Positions 25,036 to 33,164 of a DNA stretch of 64,000 nucleotides are shown here, piece after piece. The notes under the pieces are model-generated. The model was not told the DNA's origin. It worked only from the letters and a program-made list of their open reading frames with translations, and ran no database searches. How positions within the stretch are numbered: position 1 is the stretch's first letter; each line of letters opens with the position of its first letter. The translations under genes and the position numbers were made by a program. Source of the stretch: an uncultured Candidatus Melainabacteria bacterium (GTDB lineage: Bacteria > Cyanobacteriota > Vampirovibrionia > Gastranaerophilales > Gastranaerophilaceae); the NCBI GenBank assembly GCA_934691935.1, contig CAKUTH010000001.1, positions 62,001 through 126,000 on the forward strand, in the 5' to 3' direction.

Positions 25036-26709
25036 CTATTTATCTCCTTGCGAATCTGTAAATGCTCTAAATGCTGTTTTGTCCTTTAAAAGCGACATCG
25101 AAAAATCTTTTCCTGACGTGTTCGAGGTCGCGGACGTGGCTTCTGCATTCATTTTCGCGAGTTCTTCGGCATGTTTTTTATTTGTTTTTGCACGTGTATA
25201 TAATGGGATAAATACACCAAGTGAAAGCAATGAGAACACAATGCTTCCAATTTGACACATTGTTCTCAAACGTTTGTCTTTTACTGTTACAAGTTCATCT
25301 GATGATTTTATGGCAGTATGTTTTGCCCAATGCCATAATTTTTCCAAAGCGTTCGCATTCGGGTTGCGTTCTTTCAACACATTAATCAAATGAACATCTT
25401 TTTTATGTCTTTGAAGTAAAGTTGCAATACCTTTTGCTACGTAATCACCCAAGAAATAGAAACTTGAGAATGTAGCAATATCTCTAACAGTAGCTTCTCT
25501 AAGTTCATTTTTATCTTCAGCTGCACCCATACGGCTTGCAAATGTTGCTGTAGAAATAATTCTTGCCTGATCCATTGTAGGGAACAAACCTTTAAACTGG
25601 AACATTTTCAATGATGGTTTATCCATAAGCATTGAAAGACCTGCAACACCTATCATTGAACCAATAGAAATAAATTTTTGAGCCAATAATTCGTGTTTTT
25701 CTTTTGCTGTTGGCTCTTTATGAGCTGTTTCTTTACCAAAATCTTTGTAAATTGGAGCACCTTTTTGACCAGATGTTTTACGTGTAATCCATCTGTTAAT
25801 TGGTTGCATTGAAATAGCTAACGGAATGATTAGCCCAAGACCACCAATACTTTTCCAGTTAACCAAATGTTTTGCTTTTTTGAAGTATTGAGCAAGTTCT
25901 GTTTGGTTTGTAATATTTTCTTTTACAACACCACGCAACATTTTAACTGTATCATCACAAACAGATTCCAAGTTGTTTGCAAAGAATCCTGCATCGTTTT
26001 TAAACTTAATATTTTCTGCAATATGGGCTTCTTGAACCAAAGTTTGATAAGCATTCTTAACAACTTTTTTATCTAAATCTTTTGACATAACAACATTTGT
26101 TAAGTCTTTAATAGCTTTATCAATTTTTTCATTGCCTACTTTTATAACATTTCCGTTAGAATCAAATGTCATATCAAAAATATCGCTGAACTTTTTCATC
26201 TTATCAGCATCAGCACCTGATATGCTACCAAACATGTTTCTAAACGTATTTTCAACTCTTTCTGCAGTTGAGTTACCTTTAGCACTTCCATAAAAATGAT
26301 GTATTTTATCAATAGCATCACTATTTGCCCAAGTACCTGCAAGGTTTGATTTTTTACCGAACGGTCCCATTATAGGGCGTTGCATAAGATGTGCAAGTCC
26401 CATAACAATAAAACTAGGAATTAAACAGTTAACAAAAAGCCCTGAAAATTCACGTCTAAACGCTTCAAAACCCGCATGAGCATTAGATTCTTTTGTTTCA
26501 ATAATCGTACGCGGAACAATAGCTGTAGATAAGTCTAAAGCTGAAACGTTAACCATAGGGTATTTTTCACATAATTGAACAGCATAAATAATACCATCAC
26601 CCAAACCACCAAATGATGGAGTTTGAGATTTGTTATCCCTTTTTGGGGTATATTGTTTATTTTGTACACTACTTATTTTTTCAATCATAATTTTTGTCTG
26701 GTTATCCAC
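25036..26709 (-). CDS. Unknown multi-helix protein with N-terminal PSFGG motif (paralogue B)
   Basis: I do not recognise this 557-residue protein. PSFGG (31-35) follows a polar N-terminus and precedes LDLSTAIVPRTI (58-69). Hydrophobic stretches include CLIPSFIVMGLAHLM, GLGLIIPLAISMQPI, IGSMIGVAGLSMLM and IGSIVFSLLSLGVFIPLY. It matches paralogue A in motif order. The start is GTG at 26709 with a TATAAT 5 nt upstream, suggesting a leaderless message; ATG 26688 is an alternative. The two genes end against atpG. Function is unknown; the large size and conservation as a pair suggest a structural or membrane-remodelling role, but this is a guess. Confidence 0.7.
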   Translation of the reverse strand: MDNQTKIMIEKISSVQNKQYTPKRDNKSQTPSFGGLGDGIIYAVQLCEKYPMVNVSALDLSTAIVPRTIIETKESNAHAGFEAFRREFSGLFVNCLIPSFIVMGLAHLMQRPIMGPFGKKSNLAGTWANSDAIDKIHHFYGSAKGNSTAERVENTFRNMFGSISGADADKMKKFSDIFDMTFDSNGNVIKVGNEKIDKAIKDLTNVVMSKDLDKKVVKNAYQTLVQEAHIAENIKFKNDAGFFANNLESVCDDTVKMLRGVVKENITNQTELAQYFKKAKHLVNWKSIGGLGLIIPLAISMQPINRWITRKTSGQKGAPIYKDFGKETAHKEPTAKEKHELLAQKFISIGSMIGVAGLSMLMDKPSLKMFQFKGLFPTMDQARIISTATFASRMGAAEDKNELREATVRDIATFSSFYFLGDYVAKGIATLLQRHKKDVHLINVLKERNPNANALEKLWHWAKHTAIKSSDELVTVKDKRLRTMCQIGSIVFSLLSLGVFIPLYTRAKTNKKHAEELAKMNAEATSATSNTSGKDFSMSLLKDKTAFRAFTDSQGDK

Positions 26710-26714
26710 ACACT

Positions 26715-26720
26715 ATTATA
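26715..26720 (-). promoter_or_regulatory. -10 box 5 nt before the GTG start of paralogue B
   Basis: TATAAT, then AGTGT, then GTG. The -35 is weak (TTTTAA at 17 nt). Confidence 0.45.
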
Positions 26721-26746
26721 ACAATGACACAATTATATTAAAAGTC

Positions 26747-26766
26747 GGGCAAAAAAAAAATTGCCC
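26747..26766 (-). terminator. Possible terminator after cca
   Basis: GGGCAA and TTGCCC form a six-pair stem around an all-A (minus strand all-T) loop of eight, in the 238-bp AT-rich gap between cca and the paralogue pair. The remainder of the gap shows no gene. Confidence 0.35.
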
Positions 26767-26947
26767 CAAACTGTCCAAATATTAAGGAGATATTAAGACG
26801 ACTTTTTGTATTTTTTTCTTAAAATATCTATTTTTTAAATCAAATTTTTAACTTTTTGTTATAAAAATCTCTAAAAAGAGCTAAAATGTTGTAAAAATCT
26901 TCAAAAAAACAATAAAAAAAGTTTGTAAATAATTGTAACGAATACGT

Positions 26948-28336
26948 TTAATCGTTAACATTTTGCACAAATTCGACGGCTTGTTCTCTTGTTTGAACAT
27001 CTCCATTCAATTGAGCTTCATGCAAAGAGTTCATAATTTTACCTAATTTTGGCGAAGGTTTTATGTTTAAAATTTCCATAACATCGTTTCCTGTCAAAAA
27101 AATAGGTAACGGTTTAAGAGTTTCGCGCACATCTAAATAGAACTTCATTAGCGTTGTCAATAAATTTATATTATGCTCAACGACTTCATCTGTTATTTCA
27201 GGGCCACGAGCAGACAATCTATCAGCCATAGCGAGAATTATATTGTCAATAGAATTTGCATCCATCTTTCTGACAAAACGCATCATTATCTTTTCTGTAA
27301 TCTGAGGTGAACTCATCAATTGCGAAGGATAAATATGGAATTTTATCATTTTAGTTAAATAATCAACTTGTTTATTTGAAAAATGCATTTTCTTCAGCAT
27401 TGTACCAGCAAGTTTTGAGCCCACATCATCATGACCTATAAATCTGTGTCTGCCACCTTCTTCAATTGTCCAAGTTGAAAATTTTCCAATATCGTGTATA
27501 AATCCTGCAAATTTCAAATGAGCAAGCCTTGAGAAACCGCCAAAATCAACCCTATCAAGATGTTCTTTAACCTCATCTTGAGCATTATCGTAAATTTCTT
27601 GAATTTGTTTAACGGTTTCTATTGAATGGTGTAACAAATCTAAGTGGTGATGAGAATTTGGTGGAACTTGTTTCAACTCTTTTACGAATGGAAAAATTTC
27701 TTCTAAGAGCCAAGTTTTGTTCATATTTTCTAATGCAACATGAGCATATCTTCCGCTAAATAATCTCAAAACCTCATAATTTATGCGTTCAAATGCAGGT
27801 TTTTTAATAAGCTCAACATATTTACAAATTGCACTCAATGTTTCTGGCGCAATAGAAAAATTATAAAGACTCTGAAAACGATAAACCCTCAATAATCTAA
27901 GCGGATCATCTACAAAATTTTGTTCATTTACGCAATGAATGCATTTGTTTTTTATATCAGTAACCCCGCCAGAAATATCGACGACCTCTCCGCTATTGAT
28001 ATTTACAGCAATAGCATTTATTGTCAAATCACGTCGCATCAAGTCTTTTTCGATAGTTCCACCAACAGGGTTTGTAATATCTATATAATTAATCTTGTCA
28101 CTCATTACAAGCCTGTAAATTTTATTTTCTTCATCAAGCGGAACAAATGTTGCATCAAAAAGTTTTTGAAGTTTTAGAGAGAAATTCTTTGCATCTTCAT
28201 CCATCACAATAATATCTCTATCGTGACTTTCTATGCCCATTAAATAATCACGAACCGAACCGCCAACAAGATAAATTTCATTGGTAAAGTTCTCTTTAAT
28301 CTTATTTAAAATTTCATCATTTACAGTTATATTCAT
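26948..28336 (-). CDS. cca: CCA tRNA nucleotidyltransferase / poly(A) polymerase family with HD domain
   Basis: The class II nucleotidyltransferase head is complete: LVGGSVRDYLMG, the catalytic DRDIIV Asp pair, RRDLTINAIAV, and DDPLRLLRVYRFQ. The C-terminal half contains an HD phosphohydrolase domain with H...HDIGK (FAGFIHDIGKFST) and nearby histidines (HHHLDLLHHSIE), as in multifunctional CCA enzymes. It adds or repairs the 3' CCA of tRNAs. A poly(A) polymerase role cannot be excluded by sequence. Its start overlaps the end of rsmE by 20 bp, indicating coupling. Confidence 0.92.
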   Translation of the reverse strand: MNITVNDEILNKIKENFTNEIYLVGGSVRDYLMGIESHDRDIIVMDEDAKNFSLKLQKLFDATFVPLDEENKIYRLVMSDKINYIDITNPVGGTIEKDLMRRDLTINAIAVNINSGEVVDISGGVTDIKNKCIHCVNEQNFVDDPLRLLRVYRFQSLYNFSIAPETLSAICKYVELIKKPAFERINYEVLRLFSGRYAHVALENMNKTWLLEEIFPFVKELKQVPPNSHHHLDLLHHSIETVKQIQEIYDNAQDEVKEHLDRVDFGGFSRLAHLKFAGFIHDIGKFSTWTIEEGGRHRFIGHDDVGSKLAGTMLKKMHFSNKQVDYLTKMIKFHIYPSQLMSSPQITEKIMMRFVRKMDANSIDNIILAMADRLSARGPEITDEVVEHNINLLTTLMKFYLDVRETLKPLPIFLTGNDVMEILNIKPSPKLGKIMNSLHEAQLNGDVQTREQAVEFVQNVND

Positions 28337-29054
28337 AAATAATATTCCCTAACGCAACCACAACTGCAGTTTCTGCCTTCAAAATCAAATCACCGAGCGT
28401 CAACATTGCGACATTATTTTTACGGAACAAGTCAAATTCTCGCTCAGAAAACCCACCTTCAGGTCCAATTATTACGGTTAAATTATCGCCTTTTTGTATA
28501 GGATTTTTTTTGCAATACTCATGTAATGTCATATCAGCACAACGTTCGCAAAACGCAATTATTTTATTTCCAGAATTTATTATGGTTTGCAAATCAGTCA
28601 TTTCAAAACAAGTTGGAATATAAGCTCTTTCACATTGTTTTGATGCTTCATACATTATTCTTTGCCACTTTGGTATCTTCTTTTCTATAACACTTTTGTT
28701 CAATGCGCAATTATCCGTATAGGCAGGATATAAACCGTCAATACCTAATTCTGTAGATTTTTCTACGATAAAGTTTTGTGCATCACTCCTCAGTGGACTT
28801 TGAGCTAAATATAAATTAAAATCAAGTTTTCTATTTGATTTATAACTTTCTTCCACATCAACAATTAATTCTTTATTTCCAACTTCAGCGACAGTTGTTT
28901 CATATTGAACTTGATTTTCATCTATCAAAAGTAATTTTTCACCAACTTTTGTACGTAAGGATTTGACGATATGATTAAAGTTTTCCTTATCGTTAATTAT
29001 AACTTTTCCTGATTTTACGTCATTAGAATTTATAAAGAAATGTGGCATAGACAT
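28317..29054 (-). CDS. rsmE: 16S rRNA (uracil(1498)-N3)-methyltransferase
   Basis: RsmE methylates U1498 in the decoding centre of 16S rRNA. It is a SPOUT-fold enzyme; the knot motif IIGPEGGFSEREFDLF and the closing LGDLILKAETAVVVAL are clear, and the N-terminal PUA-like domain begins MPHFFIN. The 245 residues are normal. The ATG at 29054 lies 5 nt after a TATAAT, and no SD is seen; ATG 29048 is two codons further in. It is transcribed with cca. Confidence 0.93.
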   Translation of the reverse strand: MSMPHFFINSNDVKSGKVIINDKENFNHIVKSLRTKVGEKLLLIDENQVQYETTVAEVGNKELIVDVEESYKSNRKLDFNLYLAQSPLRSDAQNFIVEKSTELGIDGLYPAYTDNCALNKSVIEKKIPKWQRIMYEASKQCERAYIPTCFEMTDLQTIINSGNKIIAFCERCADMTLHEYCKKNPIQKGDNLTVIIGPEGGFSEREFDLFRKNNVAMLTLGDLILKAETAVVVALGNIIYEYNCK

Positions 29055-29059
29055 ATTTT

Positions 29060-29065
29060 ATTATA
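29060..29065 (-). promoter_or_regulatory. -10 box 5 nt before the rsmE start
   Basis: TATAAT, AAAAT, ATG. The -35 region is poor. Confidence 0.45.
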
Positions 29066-29155
29066 AACAAAAATTTATTTGTAAATATTTTAAATATAAA
29101 TAGCAAAAAAGTTTATTTTGAAGTATTATTTATACATAAACGAAGGGGATTTATT

Positions 29156-30229
29156 GTGGAAAATTCAAAAAAAGACAACCAAATGACAGTAGGCATCCCT
29201 CGCGGAATGTCATTTTATCATAACTATCCGTTCTACTACGGATTTTTTACCGACTTAGGTATTAAAATTGTTTTATCAGACGTTACAACCAAACAAACCA
29301 TGTCTAACGGTTCTGCTCTTGTTGTAACTGAAACCTGTTTACCTATAAAAATTTATATCGGGCATGTTCTCAATCTTATTGAAAAAGGTGTTGATAAAAT
29401 TTTAGTGCCTTCTATCCAATCAATTGCACCAAAAATTTATAACTGCTCAAAAATCAGAGGCTTGCCAGATTTGGTTAGAAACGTTGTAAAAAAAGATTTT
29501 ACAATGATTGAAGCTACCCTTGACAAATCTGAGAAAAACCAAGGTTTGTATGAATTTTTGTACGAAATAGCCTCTCAATTTGGCATAACCGACATGGACA
29601 AAATTAAAAGGGCATCAAAAGCTGGCTGGAGAACATACAACAACTTTTACATTATGTCAAAGTCTGGCATGAGCTACAAAAAAGCTATGAGCTATGCATT
29701 GCAAGGTAAAGTTTTTATCGAAAATCAAACAAAAGAATTTCCGATTTCGGTAGCACTTGTTGCACACGGATACAACATATTTGATGAACGCGCGTCTATG
29801 AAAATTTTTGACAAATTAGAAGCTATGGATGTTAGAGTTTATTCTTCATTACAGCTTTCTAACGAGCAAATGGACGACGGTATTGCAACTCTCGGACAAA
29901 ATATGTACTGGGCAAACGAACGCGAAATGACAGGTTGCGCAGGACACTATATGAAAGATTCAAAAATCGATGGCATTATTACCCTTACAGCTTTTGGTTG
30001 CGGACCTGATTCTTTGATGATTGAAAGAATTACAAGAAACGCAAAAAGATTTAACAAACCGCTTTTGAACTTAACCATTGATGAACAAACTGGTGAAGCT
30101 GGATTTATTACTCGTCTGGAAGCGTTTGTTGATATGCTTTTCCGTAAAAAACGTGCGAAATTAATAAACAAAATGGATATGGAAAGCACATATATTCCGA
30201 ACACCAATTATATTGAAACTAAAAAATAA
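29156..30229 (+). CDS. DUF2229/HgdB-like protein related to 2-hydroxyacyl-CoA dehydratase components
   Basis: The opening VGIPRGMSFYHNYPFYYGFFTDLGIKIVLSD, read in part, and VTETCLPIKIYIGHVLNLIEKGVDKILVPS match the domain associated with 2-hydroxyacyl-CoA dehydratase and its activator (HgdB/DUF2229 type). Conserved cysteines at TETC, NCSK, GCAG and GCGP could ligate an Fe-S cluster. Real dehydratases need an ATPase activator (HgdC type) and a partner subunit; neither is adjacent. So it may act alone, with unlinked partners, or in another radical or redox process. It starts with GTG after GAAGGGG. A terminator follows. Confidence 0.6.
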   Translation: MENSKKDNQMTVGIPRGMSFYHNYPFYYGFFTDLGIKIVLSDVTTKQTMSNGSALVVTETCLPIKIYIGHVLNLIEKGVDKILVPSIQSIAPKIYNCSKIRGLPDLVRNVVKKDFTMIEATLDKSEKNQGLYEFLYEIASQFGITDMDKIKRASKAGWRTYNNFYIMSKSGMSYKKAMSYALQGKVFIENQTKEFPISVALVAHGYNIFDERASMKIFDKLEAMDVRVYSSLQLSNEQMDDGIATLGQNMYWANEREMTGCAGHYMKDSKIDGIITLTAFGCGPDSLMIERITRNAKRFNKPLLNLTIDEQTGEAGFITRLEAFVDMLFRKKRAKLINKMDMESTYIPNTNYIETKK

Positions 30230-30247
30230 AATTTTGAATTCAAATAA

Positions 30248-30286
30248 AAAAGGAGCACCTTGGTTCAACCTTAGTGCTCCTTTTAA
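30248..30286. terminator. Terminator between convergent DUF2229 gene and folE2
   Basis: AAAAGGAGCAC and GTGCTCCTTTT pair, with an inner GGTT/AACC pairing; A and T flanks suit both strands. Confidence 0.85.
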
Positions 30287-30291
30287 TATAT

Positions 30292-31077
30292 TTATGAATT
30301 AAATTCGTGTTGAAAAGCCCAGGCTGAATGATTATGAATACTTTCAAACGCCTCGCAATCAACCTCAAATTCATTGACAACAGGAAAATTACGCAACTCA
30401 ACAACCACATCACGCAAAATATCTTCCACAAATTTTGGGTTGTTCCAAGCCTTTTCGGTTACAAACTTTTCATCTTCACGTTTCAAAAGTGTATACAACG
30501 GGCATGATGCACAGTTTTCAACCAATTCAATCAAATCTTCTATCCAAATTTGCTCACTTTCACCATAAGAAACTTTTACATTAATCAATGCTCGTTGATT
30601 GTGTGCGCCATTATCAGAAATCTCTTTTGAACAAGGGCAAAGCGTCGTTACTGGGACAACAACACCTAGAATAAATTTATATACGCCATCAATAATTCTG
30701 CCCTCAAAAGAACACTCATAGCTCATTGGCGCAGAAATTTTTGTAACAGGAGATTTCTTATCAATAAAATAAGTAAATTTGAATTCTAATTCTCCACTTT
30801 CGGCATCAAGATTATTAATAATCTTTTCCAAACAACCTTTTATATCAACGCCCAAAAGATTTTTATGTTGCCATTCTGTTAAAACTTCAACAAATCTGGA
30901 CATGTGAGTACCTTTGTAATGCCTTGGCAAAGACACACAAACCCTTGCATCTGCCGATACAACCAAATTTGAACTATTTTTTCGCTGAATTATCAAAGGT
31001 AGTTTTAAATTTTTTATCCCTACTTTTTGAATATCAACATTCCTATTATCTTTTAAATTTTGAATATCTCTTAACAT
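30292..31077 (-). CDS. folE2: GTP cyclohydrolase I, type IB
   Basis: FolE2 opens GTP to dihydroneopterin triphosphate for folate (and queuosine-type) synthesis, using other metals than the zinc-dependent FolE. Family motifs seen: VSLPRHYKGTHMSRFVEVL, the catalytic-cysteine block LCPCSKEIS, and HNQRALINVKV. The 261 residues are the normal length. It is a single-gene unit; no other folate gene is in the window. Confidence 0.93.
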   Translation of the reverse strand: MLRDIQNLKDNRNVDIQKVGIKNLKLPLIIQRKNSSNLVVSADARVCVSLPRHYKGTHMSRFVEVLTEWQHKNLLGVDIKGCLEKIINNLDAESGELEFKFTYFIDKKSPVTKISAPMSYECSFEGRIIDGVYKFILGVVVPVTTLCPCSKEISDNGAHNQRALINVKVSYGESEQIWIEDLIELVENCASCPLYTLLKREDEKFVTEKAWNNPKFVEDILRDVVVELRNFPVVNEFEVDCEAFESIHNHSAWAFQHEFNS

Positions 31078-31165
31078 TTCTTAATTTTTCTCTCAAAATT
31101 AGCAAAAAATTTACGCATTAATACTTTATATAAATATAAAGCTCTCTCTTCTTATTTAAACGGAT

Positions 31166-31200
31166 AGGCCTTGAAGATATTTAATCAAGGTCTTTTTTTT
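31166..31200 (+). terminator. Orphan plus-strand terminator
   Basis: AGGCCTTGA and TCAAGGTCT pair (one G-T) and are followed by eight T on the plus strand. The only flanking genes are on the minus strand, so it may end a short RNA transcribed from about 31130. Confidence 0.6.
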
Positions 31201-31202
31201 AT

Positions 31203-31661
31203 CTATTTTTTATCCAAAAGCGCTCTGATTCTAAGGTATCTATCCAATTCTACACGGAATTTACCCAAATCCTGATAAATAGTATTAGACATTAAAACTT
31301 TGTTATCATATTTCGGGTCAAGGATATAAACTGTCGGAAATCCGCTAATTCCTGTGTTAGTCGCAAGTTTTGTTGTTTCTTTTGTAGCCTCAACATTAAC
31401 CATAACAAAGTTAAATTTGTTACCATAAATTTTGCTCAAAATATTAAACTTCGGCATAAATTTCAAACAATAACTGCACCAGTCAGCATAAAAAACAACT
31501 AACATTGGTTTGTCAGAAGTCATAGCTTCATTATAAGTTATACCGATATGATAATCAGACGGATGCTTTGGTGCATTCATTGAAGTAACCGCAATTCCAG
31601 CCAATGATGCCAAAAATACCGTAAATATAATTCCTAACGTTATAAATAATTTCTTTTTCAT
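31203..31661 (-). CDS. Membrane-anchored thioredoxin-like protein
   Basis: The N-terminus is a signal anchor (KKKLFITLGIIFTVFLASLAGIAVTS). It is followed by a thioredoxin fold with the active-site pair C62 and C65 in ADWCSYCLKF, the cis-proline in GISGFPTVYIL, and a C-terminal helix. It is probably exported and reduces or isomerises disulfides outside the membrane, which fits the cysteine-containing pilins and secreted proteins in the window. Without lipobox cysteine it is likely a tethered protein rather than a lipoprotein. The SD is AGGAGA. Confidence 0.88.
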   Translation of the reverse strand: MKKKLFITLGIIFTVFLASLAGIAVTSMNAPKHPSDYHIGITYNEAMTSDKPMLVVFYADWCSYCLKFMPKFNILSKIYGNKFNFVMVNVEATKETTKLATNTGISGFPTVYILDPKYDNKVLMSNTIYQDLGKFRVELDRYLRIRALLDKK

Positions 31662-31731
31662 AATTTTCTCTCCTATAACAATTATACAACAAAATTTTAA
31701 TTTTGTTATTTAATAAAACTTCACATTAGGG

Positions 31732-31760
31732 TTGAAATTTTATATACTATAGTATATACT
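31732..31760 (+). promoter_or_regulatory. Sigma-70 promoter with an embedded 18-bp palindrome
   Basis: TTGAAA (31732-31737) and TATACT (31755-31760) are 17 nt apart. The perfect palindrome TATATACTATAGTATATA (31741-31758) fills the spacer and part of the -10, so a bound dimer would block the promoter of the sigma-factor gene. Confidence 0.65.
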
Positions 31761-31804
31761 ATGTATATATCTTGTGTAATGTTTTCAAGAAGGAGTTTAG
31801 AGGT

Positions 31805-32701
31805 ATGAGTATGCTTATTAAAATGAAAAAGACAAATCCAGCAAAAAACGAGGTCGTAGATGCGCCAAATGACAACGTTTTAGCAAATTACATCAGAGAG
31901 ATTTCAGATTATCGCGCACTTAGTTTGGCTGAGGAAAAAGAACTTGCCCAAAAAGCTAAAGAAGGTGACGAAAAAGCAAAACAAGAATTGATTAGAGCTA
32001 ACTTAAAACTTGTTGTAACTATTGCGAAAAAAGCAATCCACATGTCAAAATTGCCTGTGATAGATTTAATCCAAGAGGGTAATGTCGGCTTAATGGTTGC
32101 AGTTGAAAAATTTAACTACAAACTTGGCTATAGATTTTCAACTTATGCAAACTGGTGGATTAAACAAGCGATGTTCAAGGCTATTTCTGAGCAATCACAT
32201 TGTATGAAAATACCTGTATATATCCAAGAAACACTTTCAAAATATTCAAAAATTAAACGTGAAATGGAATTTGAAAACAATGGGCAAGTAAGCTCAGAAG
32301 ATGTTGCTAAAAAAATGAACATTTCTCAGGATAAAATTGAACAATTTTTAAACGCATATACTAAAACAATATCAATCGAAAGTGGTATTGAAAACAGTAA
32401 CGGCAAAGAAATGAATGTCGCAGATATTATTGAAGATGAAAAAGCATCTGCAACCCAAGAAGTTGAATTCAAAGATTTGCAATCAGATATTTTGAACGTT
32501 ATCTCCACTCTAAAAGAACGTGAACAAGAAGTCGTAAAAATGCGATATGGACTTGATGACAACGTAAAAATGACACTGGAAGAAATTGGTAATATTTACG
32601 GTGTGACAAAAGAATGTATTCGCCAAACAGAATTGAGAGCCTTAAAAAAAATGCGTTTCTCTGTGTTAGGTCAGGAAGTGTTAGCAGGCTACGTAGGGTA
32701 A
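31805..32701 (+). CDS. Sigma-70 family RNA polymerase sigma factor (RpoD-like, no region 1.1)
   Basis: The 298 residues contain region 1.2 (NDNVLANYIREISDYRALS), region 2 (LIQEGNVGLMVAVEKFNYKLGYRFSTYANWWIKQAMFKAI, read in parts), region 3, and region 4 (LEEIGNIYGVTKECIRQTELRALKKMR). It lacks the long acidic region 1.1, so it resembles group 2 or 3 alternative sigmas more than the main RpoD. The ATG at 31805 has AAGGAG; an in-frame TTG at 31772 is rejected. The promoter has a strong palindrome, hinting at regulation. Confidence 0.9.
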   Translation: MSMLIKMKKTNPAKNEVVDAPNDNVLANYIREISDYRALSLAEEKELAQKAKEGDEKAKQELIRANLKLVVTIAKKAIHMSKLPVIDLIQEGNVGLMVAVEKFNYKLGYRFSTYANWWIKQAMFKAISEQSHCMKIPVYIQETLSKYSKIKREMEFENNGQVSSEDVAKKMNISQDKIEQFLNAYTKTISIESGIENSNGKEMNVADIIEDEKASATQEVEFKDLQSDILNVISTLKEREQEVVKMRYGLDDNVKMTLEEIGNIYGVTKECIRQTELRALKKMRFSVLGQEVLAGYVG

Positions 32702-32732
32702 TTTTTGTATAAATTCGTGTAATAAAAAAATT

Positions 32733-32768
32733 AAAAAAGGAACGAGCAAATCGTTCCTTTTCTTTTAT
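32733..32768. terminator. Terminator between convergent sigma gene and rpsU
   Basis: AAAAGGAACGA and TCGTTCCTTTT pair around GCAAA. Confidence 0.9.
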
Positions 32769-32784
32769 AAAAATTTAAAATCAA

Positions 32785-32958
32785 TTAAACTTTTCTCTTA
32801 CGAGCAGCTTCTGATTTACGTTTTCTTTTTACGCTAGGTTTTTCATATCTTTCACGTTTTTTAACTTCTGAAAGAATGCCAGCTTTTTGAATTTTCTTTT
32901 TAAAACGACGCAATGCGCTTTCAATTGATTCGTTTTCGCCAACTTTTACTTCTGCCAT
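32785..32958 (-). CDS. rpsU: Small ribosomal subunit protein bS21
   Basis: The 57-residue basic protein (AEVKVGENESIESALRRFKK, then KRERYEKPSVKRKRKSEAARK) is S21, which sits by the anti-Shine-Dalgarno region of 16S rRNA. The ATG at 32958 is preceded by AGGTGG; a GTG five codons earlier overlaps that ribosome site and is rejected. S21 is absent from some phyla but present in Cyanobacteria. Confidence 0.95.
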   Translation of the reverse strand: MAEVKVGENESIESALRRFKKKIQKAGILSEVKKRERYEKPSVKRKRKSEAARKRKV

Positions 32959-33120
32959 TTTGTTTTTCACCACCTTTATGGTCTTTTGATTACTTATACA
33001 GTAATTATAACCATAAAAAAAATAAAATTCAAGCCTTTATTCAATCAACAGTCCAGAAAATGCACGTCAAGATTGATTACCTCGTTTGCTCCATAATTAG
33101 GGAAGGAACTATTTTTACGT

Positions 33121-33163
33121 AACGAACTTAGCACCTTAGTGCCCTAGTATCTTAGTATCTTAT
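33121..33163. repeat. Octamer-type tandem repeat
   Basis: After AACGAA the sequence runs as degenerate octamers: CTTAGCAC, CTTAGTGC, CCTAGTAT, CTTAGTAT, CTTA. It fills the end of the 206-bp gap between rpsU and the SNF2 gene; nothing else is seen there. Confidence 0.65.
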
Positions 33164-33164
33164 A

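Noticed and set aside
31772..31804. TTG start for the alternative sigma factor
   Set aside because: The ATG at 31805 is preceded by AAGGAG and the extension has no sigma similarity.
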